From Nonomuraea pusilla (lineage in GTDB: Bacteria > Actinomycetota > Actinomycetes > Streptosporangiales > Streptosporangiaceae), in assembly GCF_900109355.1 (NCBI RefSeq), contig NZ_FOBF01000031.1, positions 20,739 through 84,738 on the forward strand: a DNA stretch of 64,000 nt. Reading direction: 5' to 3'. The notes beneath the pieces were generated by a model. The model was not told the DNA's origin and ran no database searches. It was given only the letters and a program-made list of their open reading frames with translations. Each line of letters begins with the position of its first letter. Positions within the stretch are counted from its first letter, which is position 1. Below, piece after piece: positions 8,203 through 16,347 of the stretch. The position numbers and the translations under genes are program-made.

Positions 8203-9177
8203 TTACGAGAAGTAGCGTCTCGGGTTGAACACCAGCATCTGCTCGATCTGCCCGTCACTGACGCCCGCCTCGCGCAGCGCGTCGAGGACGTCGTCGTGGA
8301 TGTGGTCATAACGCCAGTTCGGGGCGATCCGTTCGCGGGCCTCGTCCCAGGCGCCGCCGAAGTAGTCCATGAAGCAGGCGGTGTCGTGGCTGAGCACCAT
8401 CCGGTCGGCGTAGCCGCGCTCGCACAGCGCGGCGATGGTGGCGACCCGCTGCGGGGTGGGGTTGTAGATGTCGAGGCCGAAGCGGTCCATGCCGAGGACG
8501 GCCCCGGTGTCGGCCAGGCTCATGAGGTGGTCGAGGTCGTTGCTGTCTCCGGCGTGGCCGACGACGACCTTGGTGAGGTCCACGCCCTCCTGGGCGAACA
8601 CGTCGAGGGCGAGCGTGCCGCTGCGGGTGAAGGCGTTGGTGTGGACGGTGACGGGCGCGCCGGTGCGGACGTGCGCGCGGGCGACGGCCCTGCAGATGCG
8701 CTCGACGCCGGGCGTCAGGCCCTTCGCCTCGACGACGCACTTGAGGAACGCCGCCTTGACGCCGGTGCCGCCGATGCCTTCCGTGAGGTCGCGCACGAAG
8801 TCGTCGACCATCGGGTCGGGCATGTCGAGCAGCAGGCCGGGGCCGCGGTGCTCGTACTGGTGGGGCAGTTCGTCGAAGGCGTACAGGCCGGTGGCGACGA
8901 CGATGTTGAGCTCGGGCACGCCGGCGGCGACGCGCTGGATGCGGGGGATGTCGCGGCCGAGGCCCCACACGGTCGGGTCGACGATGGTGCGCACGCCCTT
9001 GGCGGCGAGCGCGCCGAGCTTGGCGATGGCGTCGGCGACCCGGTGTTCCTCGTCCCACCAGCCGCCCCGGCCGTAGTCGAGGTGTTCGGGGGCGACGACG
9101 AAGACGTGCTCGTGCATGAGGGTCTGGCCGAGCCCGTAGACGTCGACGGGCCCGAGGACGGTGCTGACCGTGGGCAT
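8203..9177 (-). CDS. Phosphotriesterase-family metal-dependent hydrolase
   Basis: A 324-aa TIM-barrel amidohydrolase of the PTE/lactonase-like group. Metal-site residues are all visible: H22 and H24 in LMHEHVFV, the bridging lysine in KAAFLKCVVEA, histidines in VTVHTNA and VVVGHAGDSND, and the barrel-end aspartate in VLSHDTACF. The family hydrolyses phosphotriesters or lactones; the true substrate is unknown. The ATG follows CGGAGG at 5-nt spacing. A good promoter (TTGACG-N17-TAGGTT) and a TACCA/TGGTA operator lie just upstream, so the gene is probably repressed until an inducer appears. Downstream on the same strand are the STAS and sigma genes, possibly read through. Confidence 0.9.
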   Translation of the reverse strand: MPTVSTVLGPVDVYGLGQTLMHEHVFVVAPEHLDYGRGGWWDEEHRVADAIAKLGALAAKGVRTIVDPTVWGLGRDIPRIQRVAAGVPELNIVVATGLYAFDELPHQYEHRGPGLLLDMPDPMVDDFVRDLTEGIGGTGVKAAFLKCVVEAKGLTPGVERICRAVARAHVRTGAPVTVHTNAFTRSGTLALDVFAQEGVDLTKVVVGHAGDSNDLDHLMSLADTGAVLGMDRFGLDIYNPTPQRVATIAALCERGYADRMVLSHDTACFMDYFGGAWDEARERIAPNWRYDHIHDDVLDALREAGVSDGQIEQMLVFNPRRYFS

Positions 9178-9188
9178 CCGCGCCTCCG

Positions 9189-9238
9189 TACCAACTGGTA
9201 TGCCGGGCCAACCTAGGCCCTCGGGCGACCTGCGTCAA
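9189..9238 (-). promoter_or_regulatory. Promoter and operator of the phosphotriesterase-family gene
   Basis: On the minus strand: -35 TTGACG (9238-9233), 17-bp spacer, -10 TAGGTT (9215-9210), predicted transcription start near 9203. The inverted repeat TACCAACTGGTA (9189-9200, TACCA/TGGTA arms) lies immediately downstream of the start and just before the ribosome-binding site, a position suited to repression. The arms resemble GntR/TetR-type half-sites, but no cognate regulator gene is adjacent. Confidence 0.55.
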
Positions 9239-9292
9239 CGACCGGCCGGGGAAACGGCGTCATGGCTTCGCGCCGGCGGCCGGGGCCGCCGG

Positions 9293-10573
9293 TCATCGGG
9301 GGCGGCGGTGGCGTACTGTCCAGAGGGCCAGGCCGGCGGCGAAGACGGCCAGCCCCCAGAGCACGGACGTCAGCGGCAGCGTGGCGGCCAGCAGCAGGCA
9401 CAGGGCCAGCCCGAGCGCCGGCACCGCCCTGGGCGGCGCGCCCTCCTCGCGGGACAGGGTGAGGGCGCAGGCGTTGGCGATCGCGTAGTAGACGAGCACG
9501 CCGAAGGAGGAGAACCCGATGGCGCCGCGCAGGTCGGCCACGAGCAGCAGCGCGACGGCGGCCACGCCGACGGCGAGCTCGGCCCGGCGCGGCACCTGCC
9601 GGACGGGGTCCACGACGGCGAGCACGCCCGGCAGGTCGCGCTCCCGCGCCATGGCGAGGACGGTGCGGGAGACGCCGAGCAGCAGCGCCAGCAGCGCGCC
9701 GAGCGCGGCGACGGCCGCCCCCACCCCGACGGCGGGCGCCAGCCACCCGGCCCCCGCCCCTCGGACGACGTCGGCGAGCGGCGCCTCGGACAGCGCCAGC
9801 CGTACGGGGCCGAGCACACGCAGCGCCGCCACGGCGACGAGGGTGTAGACGACGAGGGTGATCGCCAGCGCGATGCCGACGGCCCTGGGGATCGTCCTGG
9901 ACGGGTCGCGTACCTCCTCGCCGAGCGTGGCGATCCTGGCGTACCCGGCGAAGGCGAAGAACAGCAGGCCGGCGCCCTGCAGGACGCCCCAGACGCCCGC
10001 GCCCGACGCGTTCGTCGGGTCGTACAGGAGCGGCTCGGGCAGCGGCCCGTGGGCGAACCAGCCGTAGGGGCCGGCGGTCCCGCCGGTGAGGCCCGCGACG
10101 ATCACGGCGGCGAGCACGGCCAGCACGAACGCCACGATGACGCGCGCGGCCCCGGCCGAGCGCTGCACGCCGAGCAGGTTGAGCGCGGTGAGCGCGACGA
10201 CGGCGGCGACGGCCAGCGGACGGGCGAGCGAGGGCGCGGCGTACGCGCCGAAGGTCAGGGCCATGGCGGCGCAGGAGGCGGTCTTGCCGACGGTGAAGCC
10301 CCAGCCGGCCAGGTACCCCCAGAGCGGCCCGAGCCGTCGCCGGCCGTAGACGTACGTGCCGCCCGACTCGGGGTACAGGGCGGCCAGGCGGGCGGAGGAG
10401 GTGGCGTTGCAGTAGGCGACGACGGCGGCGATCGCCAGCGCCGCGAGCAGCCACTGCCCGGCGGCCCCGGCGGCGGGCGCGAAGGCGGCGAACACCCCTG
10501 CCCCGATCATCGCGCTCAGGCCCACGACCACGGCGTCGGCCGTGCCGAGCCTGCGCGCCAGTTCCCCGGGCAC
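9293..10573 (-). CDS. APC-superfamily amino acid permease
   Basis: A 426-aa polytopic membrane protein with about 12 hydrophobic segments. The N-terminal signature GTADAVVVGLSAMIGAGVFAAF matches the unwound TM1 substrate motif (GxG(I/V)F) of APC amino acid transporters. I chose the GTG at 10573 because GAGGGAGG lies 6 nt upstream; an upstream in-frame extension to 10642 is Arg-rich and has no ribosome-binding site. It imports or exchanges an amino acid or amine; specificity cannot be read. It stands ~190 bp from the universal-stress gene on the same strand, separated by degenerate tandem repeats. Confidence 0.9.
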   Translation of the reverse strand: MPGELARRLGTADAVVVGLSAMIGAGVFAAFAPAAGAAGQWLLAALAIAAVVAYCNATSSARLAALYPESGGTYVYGRRRLGPLWGYLAGWGFTVGKTASCAAMALTFGAYAAPSLARPLAVAAVVALTALNLLGVQRSAGAARVIVAFVLAVLAAVIVAGLTGGTAGPYGWFAHGPLPEPLLYDPTNASGAGVWGVLQGAGLLFFAFAGYARIATLGEEVRDPSRTIPRAVGIALAITLVVYTLVAVAALRVLGPVRLALSEAPLADVVRGAGAGWLAPAVGVGAAVAALGALLALLLGVSRTVLAMARERDLPGVLAVVDPVRQVPRRAELAVGVAAVALLLVADLRGAIGFSSFGVLVYYAIANACALTLSREEGAPPRAVPALGLALCLLLAATLPLTSVLWGLAVFAAGLALWTVRHRRPR

Positions 10574-10681
10574 TCGCGGCCTCCCTCTGCGTCGCTGCGG
10601 GCCGGTCGCGGCACAGCCTCTCAGGCGCCCGGCGGCCCCCACTCTGCCGCATCCCGGGAACCGCCGGCCGCCCGCCCCCGT

Positions 10682-10785
10682 CCTCAGGACCCACGCCCGC
10701 CCCGTCCTCAGGACCCGCGGCCGCCCCCTGCCCTCAGGACTCCCCGGGCGGCTCCTGCCCTCAGGACTCCCCGGGCGGTTCCTGC
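10682..10785. repeat. Degenerate tandem repeat (24-27-bp units) overlapping the end of the universal stress gene
   Basis: CCTCAGGAC recurs at 10682, 10706, 10732 and 10759 (spacing 24, 26 and 27 bp). The last two units are near-identical over 27 bp. The TCA at 10761 in the last unit is the stop codon of the universal stress gene, so the array appears to be serial duplications of that gene's 3' end (encoding QEPPGES). Confidence 0.7.
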
Positions 10786-11240
10786 GCGGCCGTCTCCGGC
10801 GCCGGGACGACCAGCACCGGCCGCTTGGCGTGGTGGAGCACCCGGTTGGAGGTGCTGCCCAGCAGCAGCGAGCGGACGCCGCCCAGCCCCCGCGTGCCGG
10901 TCACGACCACGTCGGCGTCGATCTCGTCGGCGACGTCCACGATGGTGGACCACACGGCCGCGGAGTCCAGCTCGCACCTGGGCGTCGCGTCGAGCCCGGC
11001 CTCCCTGGCCAGCTCCGCCCCGCGCGCGGCGAGCTCCTTCATCGCGTCGCCGATGGCCTGGTCCTCGGCCGGCGACTGGTCGATGGTCATCATCAGCCCG
11101 GCGGAGGCCCTCGTGGCCGTCAGCGCAAGCCGCTCCCACACCGTCAGCACGACGGCCTGCTGCCCCTTCATCAGCCGGCCCGCCACCGCGACCGCGGCCT
11201 TCGCGTCGTCCGAGCCGTCGTACGCCACCAGAATCGTCAT
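10761..11240 (-). CDS. Universal stress protein (UspA family)
   Basis: A 159-aa single Usp domain. It begins MTILVAYDGSDDAKAAV, with the ATP-contacting aspartate of the first strand, and ends with GTRGLGGVRSLLLGSTSN, matching the ATP-binding G-2X-G-9X-G(S/T) motif. An ATP-binding, dimeric cytoplasmic stress protein is expected. I prefer the ATG at 11240 (AAGGAG 9 nt upstream) over the ATG at 11270, which has AGGAGG almost touching it and adds a non-conserved MTSIVKEWAG. The C-terminal QEPPGES is encoded within a tandem-repeat unit. The upstream DUF998 gene is 56 bp away on the same strand. Confidence 0.92.
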   Translation of the reverse strand: MTILVAYDGSDDAKAAVAVAGRLMKGQQAVVLTVWERLALTATRASAGLMMTIDQSPAEDQAIGDAMKELAARGAELAREAGLDATPRCELDSAAVWSTIVDVADEIDADVVVTGTRGLGGVRSLLLGSTSNRVLHHAKRPVLVVPAPETAAQEPPGES

Positions 11241-11296
11241 TCCTGCCCACTCCTTCACGATCGAGGTCATCTCCTCCTTTCCACCTGTACGGCCCT

Positions 11297-11923
11297 TCAC
11301 GCCTGCAGGACGGCGACCTTCGCGGCGCGCACCGGCTCGGGGCGCAGCAGCGACAGCGCGGCCAGGGCGAGCACGCCCACCTCGGTGACGACCACGATCC
11401 GCTGGGTCAGGCCGGCCGGGATGTCGTCGTTGGTGAGCGGGATGCCGAACATGCGCACCACGTACGGGATCACGACGAGCAGCAGCGCGCCGAGCGCGAC
11501 GGCGCTGAGCGCCCGCACGGCTCCGGCGTACCGGATGCGGGCCCTGGCCAGCAGCATCCCGGCGGCGGGCATCACGAGGAAGGCGGCGAACGCGGCGTAC
11601 CTGTGGATGCCGCCGGACAGGCTCAGCGGCACGCCTGGCCGGTCCGTGGGGAAGGCCCCGATGAGGAACATGCTCGCCGCCCACGCCAGCAGCAGCGCGA
11701 CCACCCAGCGGCTCACTCCGGCGCGCCGCACCGCCTCGGCGACCAGCGCGGCGCCAGCCGCGAACAGCGTCAGCGAGGCGGGCAGCAGCCACCCGGTCGC
11801 CTGGAAGGCGTACTCGCTGATGACGCTGTGCAGGGGGTCGAGGTCGGACTCGGTGTGCAGGGTGAGCATCGTGCCGGCCCCCGCGCCGATGGCCGCGCAT
11901 CCACTGACAAGCAATCCCTTCAT
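11297..11923 (-). CDS. DUF998 family membrane protein
   Basis: A 208-aa protein with about six membrane segments. The family motifs HSVISEYAF (after TM1) and GGIHRYAAF (before TM4) are present, and its length is normal for DUF998. No biochemical function is established for the family; some members sit beside stress genes. The ATG at 11923 follows TTTGAGGTC. It is the first gene of a minus-strand pair with the universal stress gene and is divergent from the MerR regulator, with a 216-bp gap that holds the MerR promoter. Confidence 0.85.
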   Translation of the reverse strand: MKGLLVSGCAAIGAGAGTMLTLHTESDLDPLHSVISEYAFQATGWLLPASLTLFAAGAALVAEAVRRAGVSRWVVALLLAWAASMFLIGAFPTDRPGVPLSLSGGIHRYAAFAAFLVMPAAGMLLARARIRYAGAVRALSAVALGALLLVVIPYVVRMFGIPLTNDDIPAGLTQRIVVVTEVGVLALAALSLLRPEPVRAAKVAVLQA

Positions 11924-12102
11924 GACCTCAAAGGTCGTGCAAAGCGCCTGGCCGGAGTATCCGAGACGGGCCCGGAACCGCCCCTGAACCGACCCTTACG
12001 ACCTTGGTCGGACGATCCCTGAGGGAGCCCTGATGACCTGCGCGGAGACGCCCCCTGGTAGGGCCTGCCCCCTCAGGGTCGCTACGGCGGGCGGGACCCG
12101 AC

Positions 12103-12140
12103 TTGACTTGGAGTGCGCTCGAAGGGGGACGCTGGGGGCA
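12103..12140 (+). promoter_or_regulatory. MerR-type promoter with 19-bp spacer and operator; probably leaderless
   Basis: -35 TTGACT (12103-12108), 19-bp spacer, -10 GACGCT (12128-12133). The spacer holds the inverted repeat CTTGGAG/CTCGAAG (12107-12124, one mismatch). A long spacer bridged by a dyad is the hallmark of MerR-activated promoters. The predicted start falls on the ATG at 12140, giving a leaderless mRNA and implying autoregulation. Confidence 0.6.
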
Positions 12141-12486
12141 TGACGATCCAGGAGGCCGCGGAGCGCTCCGGGCTCAGCGCTCACACCCTGCGGTACTACG
12201 AACGTATCGGGCTCATCCACTCGGTGCGACGCGACGGCAGCGGGCACCGCGACTACGTGGAACGCGATCTGGAGTGGCTGGACTTCCTCACCAAGCTGCG
12301 CACGACCGGCATGCCGATCGCGGAGATGTGCAGGTACGCCGAGCTGCGGCGGATGGGCGACCACACGGCCGCGGAGCGCCGCGCGATGCTGGAGGCGCAC
12401 CGCGACCGGGTGAGGTGCAGGATCGCCGAGCTCCAGCAGGACCTGAAGGTCCTGGACTACAAGATCGACATCTACAGGGGGATGGA

Positions 12487-12490
<4 letters not shown>
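12140..12490 (+). CDS. MerR-family transcriptional regulator
   Basis: A 116-aa MerR regulator. The winged HTH is MTIQEAAERSGLSAHTLRYYERIGLIHSV, followed by the recognition-wing residues RDGSGHRDYVERDLEWLDFL and a C-terminal dimerisation helix (LEAHRDRVRCRIAELQQDL). No cysteine-based metal site is visible, which fits the subgroup that controls aldo/keto reductases in response to electrophiles. Its stop overlaps the start of the aldo/keto reductase gene (ATGA), so both are one operon under the regulator's own promoter. I start at ATG 12140 rather than the GTG at 12113, which would place the operator inside the coding region. Confidence 0.92.
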
Positions 12491-13435
<945 letters not shown>

Positions 13436-13461
<26 letters not shown>

Positions 13462-14383
13462 GTCGGGGGACGTCGAAGTAGGCGCGGACGGCGGTCGCGC
13501 CCTCCCTGGTGTGGACGCGTACCAGGTCGCTGAGCAGGTTGACGATGAGCAGGCCGCGCGAGCCCGAGTCGCGGGGATCGACGGGTCGGCGCCCGGCGAG
13601 CGGGTCGGCGATGTGGCCGGCGTCGCTGACCTCGCACACCAGCCGGCCGTGCTCCGCCCAGACCCTGACCAGGCCGGAGCCGCCGCCGTGGTCGAGGCTG
13701 TTGGCGCTCAGCTCGGCCACGGCGAGCCTGATGTCGTCGATCCTGTCGGGGCCGAAGCCCAGCTCGGCGGCGAGCCCGGCGGCCAGGGTGCGGGCGGCGG
13801 GGAGGTTCGCCCGGTCGAAGCGCAGCGAGCGGCACTCGGCGGGCTCGTCGAGCGGCACGTTGTGCTCGATGATCACCTTGTCGGGCGCGAACGCGGCGCT
13901 CACCTGCTCGCCGGACGCGTCGAGCAGCACCGGGTGGGTGCGCGCCGCCTCGACGAGCACCTCGGGGGCCAGGCCCTCGGCGTCGTACGGGCACAGGATG
14001 GTGACCTCGGCGCCGGCGAACGAGTAGTTGATCAGGGCTTCGTGCTGGGCGCAGGCCGGGTACTCGTCGGCCGTGCGCGCGGGCCAGATCGGCTCGCCGA
14101 CGATGCGGACGCGCCGGCCCGGGTGGCTGTCGGCGAAGGCGCGCAGGACGCCGGGGATGATCCGGCCGGGGTTGCGACCGGCCCGCGTCATGTCGATCAG
14201 GCTGATCCGGCCGGCGTCGGCGCCCAGCTCGGACTCGATCAGCCCCAGGTGCCAGTGGGGCACGGCCACGGCGACCGGCTCGCCGGCCGCCAGCCCCTCG
14301 CGGACGAACGCGGCCGTGGCAACGGCGAACTCCCGGTCACCTCGGTAGAACAGGGCCGGGTGCACGAAGGGATCAGCCGACAT
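13436..14383 (-). CDS. MEDS-domain plus HATPase anti-sigma-factor-type regulator
   Basis: A 315-aa protein with two parts. Residues ~5-175 form a MEDS/DcmR-like sensory domain (PALFYRGDREFAVATAAFVREGLAAGEPV, ending near ALINYSF). Residues ~195-305 form a GHKL ATPase like RsbW (LAVAELSANSLDHGG = N box, VSDAGH = G1 box, GSRGLLIVNLLSD = G2 box). Such proteins bind or phosphorylate STAS antagonists and hold sigma factors. A GTG immediately before the ATG at 14383 could also start it; neither has a strong ribosome-binding site. It could partner the STAS/sigma pair at 6.9-8.2 kb, but they are 5 kb apart. The 3' end overlaps the aldo/keto reductase gene by 26 bp, tail to tail. Confidence 0.85.
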
Positions 14384-14443
14384 CACCCGCCACGCTACCC
14401 CGGATTGACGAGTTCAAGGCAATCAGCTGGGTATCTCTTTCGC

Positions 14444-14539
14444 GTGAAGAGAACCCAGGTCGTCCAGCGGCCCCGACCGGTGCGCCGCCCGCTCCCCCTC
14501 GATCTGCGCACCCCGTCGGGGCGGCTGCTGCCGTTCTGA
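14444..14539 (+). CDS. Candidate 31-aa basic, proline-rich peptide
   Basis: A GTG at 14444 opens a 31-codon frame, MKRTQVVQRPRPVRRPLPLD through SGRLLPF, ending at TGA 14537-14539. TTGACG (14405-14410) and TATCTC (14432-14437) precede it; the spacing (21 bp) is long for a promoter, and the start would be nearly leaderless. It fills the gap between two minus-strand genes that face away from it and towards it. The peptide is highly cationic (7 Arg/Lys) with 6 Pro. The evidence is codon structure and position only; it could be chance. Confidence 0.3.
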   Translation: MKRTQVVQRPRPVRRPLPLDLRTPSGRLLPF

Positions 14540-14543
14540 CGCG

Positions 14544-15656
14544 CTAGACCGCCAGTCGCTCGGTCACCCACCGGTGGAAGGCCGAGATGTGGTGCTCGCT
14601 CGGCACCAGCACGCCGCCGTCGCGGTACGCGCGTGACGACATGCCGGGCTGGGTGCGTTCGCAGGCGTCGAAGTCCTGCTCGTTGACCCGGTGGAACAGC
14701 TCCACCGACCGCGACACGTCCGCGCCCGACGCGACCACGTCCGGGTGGTAGAGCCAGTCGCACTCGACCACCGTGCGGTCCACGGCGAGCGGGAACATCC
14801 GGTGCAGGATGACGTGGTCGGGCACCAGGTTGACGAACACCTGCGGCTTGACGGTGATGGCGTAGTAGCGGCGGTCCTGGTCCTGCGACACGTCCGGCAG
14901 CCGGCCGAAGCCGGGGCCGCCGTCGACGGTGAAGCCCTCCACCCGGTCGGCGAACTCGGCGCCGTGGCCCACGTAGTACTGAGCCGCGTAGCCGCCCGCG
15001 AACTCGGGCAGCACGGCTGTCAGCTCCGGGTGGATGGTGGCGCAGTGGTAGCACTCCATGAAGTTCTCGACGATCAGCTTCCAGTTGGCCCTGACGTCGT
15101 AGACGACGCGGCGGCCGAGGGCCAGTTCGTCCACCCGGTAGCGCGCGACGGCCTCCGGGTCGCCCAGGCGCTCGGTGGCGGCGTACGTCACGGTGTCCTC
15201 GAACGACGGGGGCTCCGCCGCGAGGCACACCCAGGCGTACCCGAGCCATTCGCGCAGGTGGACGGGGACCAGCCCGTACGCGACGCGGTCGACGTCGGGC
15301 ATCCTGGCGAGGTTGGGCGCGGCGGCGAGCCGCCCGTCGAGGTCGTAGGACCAGGCGTGGTAGGGGCACCTGATGGTTCTCCTGACCTCGCCGCTCTCCT
15401 CGGAGCACAGGCGGGCGCCGCGGTGCCTGCACACGTTGAGGAAGGCGCGCAGCAGGCCGTCGCGTCCGCGGACCACGATGACGCTCTCCCTGCCGACCTG
15501 CACGGTTCTGAAGGCGCCCGGCCCCCGCAGGTCTCCGGCGCGTACGGCGCAGAACCAGAGGCTCTCGAAGATCTTTTCCTGCTCGGCGGCGAAGACGGCG
15601 GGATCGGTGTAGGAGCGGCCGGGGAGGGTGGAGATCAAGCTCGACGTGGTGGTCAA
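14544..15656 (-). CDS. Rieske [2Fe-2S] non-haem iron oxygenase, alpha-type subunit
   Basis: A 370-aa aromatic-ring-hydroxylating-type oxygenase. The Rieske cluster ligands are CRHRGARLC and CPYHAWSY (~ residues 75-103). The mononuclear iron site is ENFMECYHCATIHPEL (~ residues 195-210), with the bridging aspartate region upstream. The closest recalled relatives demethylate or hydroxylate quaternary amines (glycine-betaine/stachydrine/carnitine type), but substrate is not shown. The TTG start at 15656 follows AAGGGG at good spacing. No reductase subunit is nearby, so it would use an electron donor encoded elsewhere. A candidate operator lies just upstream. Confidence 0.9.
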   Translation of the reverse strand: MTTTSSLISTLPGRSYTDPAVFAAEQEKIFESLWFCAVRAGDLRGPGAFRTVQVGRESVIVVRGRDGLLRAFLNVCRHRGARLCSEESGEVRRTIRCPYHAWSYDLDGRLAAAPNLARMPDVDRVAYGLVPVHLREWLGYAWVCLAAEPPSFEDTVTYAATERLGDPEAVARYRVDELALGRRVVYDVRANWKLIVENFMECYHCATIHPELTAVLPEFAGGYAAQYYVGHGAEFADRVEGFTVDGGPGFGRLPDVSQDQDRRYYAITVKPQVFVNLVPDHVILHRMFPLAVDRTVVECDWLYHPDVVASGADVSRSVELFHRVNEQDFDACERTQPGMSSRAYRDGGVLVPSEHHISAFHRWVTERLAV

Positions 15657-15670
15657 CCGACACCCCTTGT

Positions 15671-15706
15671 TGCGTATGACGCACCGAGTTGCTCTATCTG
15701 CGTCAT
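15671..15706. promoter_or_regulatory. Candidate operator upstream of the Rieske oxygenase
   Basis: ATGACGCA (15676-15683) and its exact reverse complement TGCGTCAT (15699-15706) form an 8-bp inverted repeat with a 15-bp gap. The left half is itself nested in TGCGTATGACGCA (15671-15683). The site is 15-50 bp upstream of the TTG start and suits a dimeric repressor. Confidence 0.45.
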
Positions 15707-15836
15707 CGTCCGGCTGGGTCAGGAGGCTGTCAAGAGGGACGTGCCGGCCCTGCCGAGCACCGGCATCCGGCGCCCTTACGCCCGTCTGACGCCCCGGGTG
15801 TTAGCGGCGTGCAAGCGAGGGTCAAGGAGTGATCCA

Positions 15837-15842
15837 TAATCT
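15837..15842 (+). promoter_or_regulatory. Possible -10 element of the lipoprotein gene
   Basis: TAATCT at 15837-15842 fits the actinobacterial -10 (TANNNT) and would give a start about 30 nt before the ATG at 15879. No convincing -35 is seen. Confidence 0.35.
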
Positions 15843-15878
15843 TGCTTCGTCTCTGAAACAACGAAGGGCAAACCAACC

Positions 15879-16262
15879 ATGACTCCCCCTCGCCGTCGCC
15901 TCGCCATCGCGTTCGCGGCGCTCACCCTCGCCGGTCTGACCACCGCCTGCGGCGCCGTCGGCACCGCGGTCGACTGCAACAAGGTCGGCCAGGAGGTGAC
16001 GGCCATCATGACCGACTTCAACAAGTCGCTCGCCAACGTCGCCACCGACCCGAAGGCGTTGGAGACCGCCGGCTCCGAGGCCGCGGAGAAGGTCAAGAAG
16101 CTCGCGGCCGACTACGACGGCGAGCTCGCCTCCGCGCTCAACGACCTCGCCTCCGGGCTCGAAGGCATGAAGATCGACGCGAAGAACCCGACCGCGACCA
16201 TGGACTCCGTCCAGAAGATGCAGGGCTTCACGACCAAGATCACCAGCGCCTGCGCCTCCTGA
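15879..16262 (+). CDS. Small secreted lipoprotein
   Basis: A 127-aa protein with an n-region MTPPRRR, a hydrophobic core and the lipobox LTTAC (Cys at residue 24), so it is expected to be lipidated and anchored on the outer face of the membrane. The mature part is helical and Ala/Lys/Asp-rich, with two further cysteines (VDCNKVGQEV and the C-terminal TSACAS) that could form a disulfide tying the ends. No enzymatic family is recognised. AAGGGC precedes the ATG by ~10 nt. A stem-loop follows. Likely monocistronic. Confidence 0.85.
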   Translation: MTPPRRRLAIAFAALTLAGLTTACGAVGTAVDCNKVGQEVTAIMTDFNKSLANVATDPKALETAGSEAAEKVKKLAADYDGELASALNDLASGLEGMKIDAKNPTATMDSVQKMQGFTTKITSACAS

Positions 16263-16269
16263 CGGTCCC

Positions 16270-16315
16270 GCGACCGCCGCACCGCCTGCGGGGGGCAGGC
16301 CGGCGCGGTGGTCGC
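16270..16315 (+). terminator. Imperfect long stem-loop after the lipoprotein gene
   Basis: GCGACC (16270-16275) pairs with GGTCGC (16310-16315) and GCCTGC (16284-16289) with GCAGGC (16295-16300), with an imperfect middle. It begins 8 nt after the lipoprotein stop. Confidence 0.5.
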
Positions 16316-16347
16316 ATTCGTGGTGATTCGTTCTAGTCTTGCTGCCC

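Noticed and set aside
11999..12010. CGACC-TT-GGTCG palindrome in the DUF998/MerR gap as an operator
   Set aside because: Only 5-bp arms, and the MerR dyad at 12107-12124 already explains the promoter; kept as a weak observation only.
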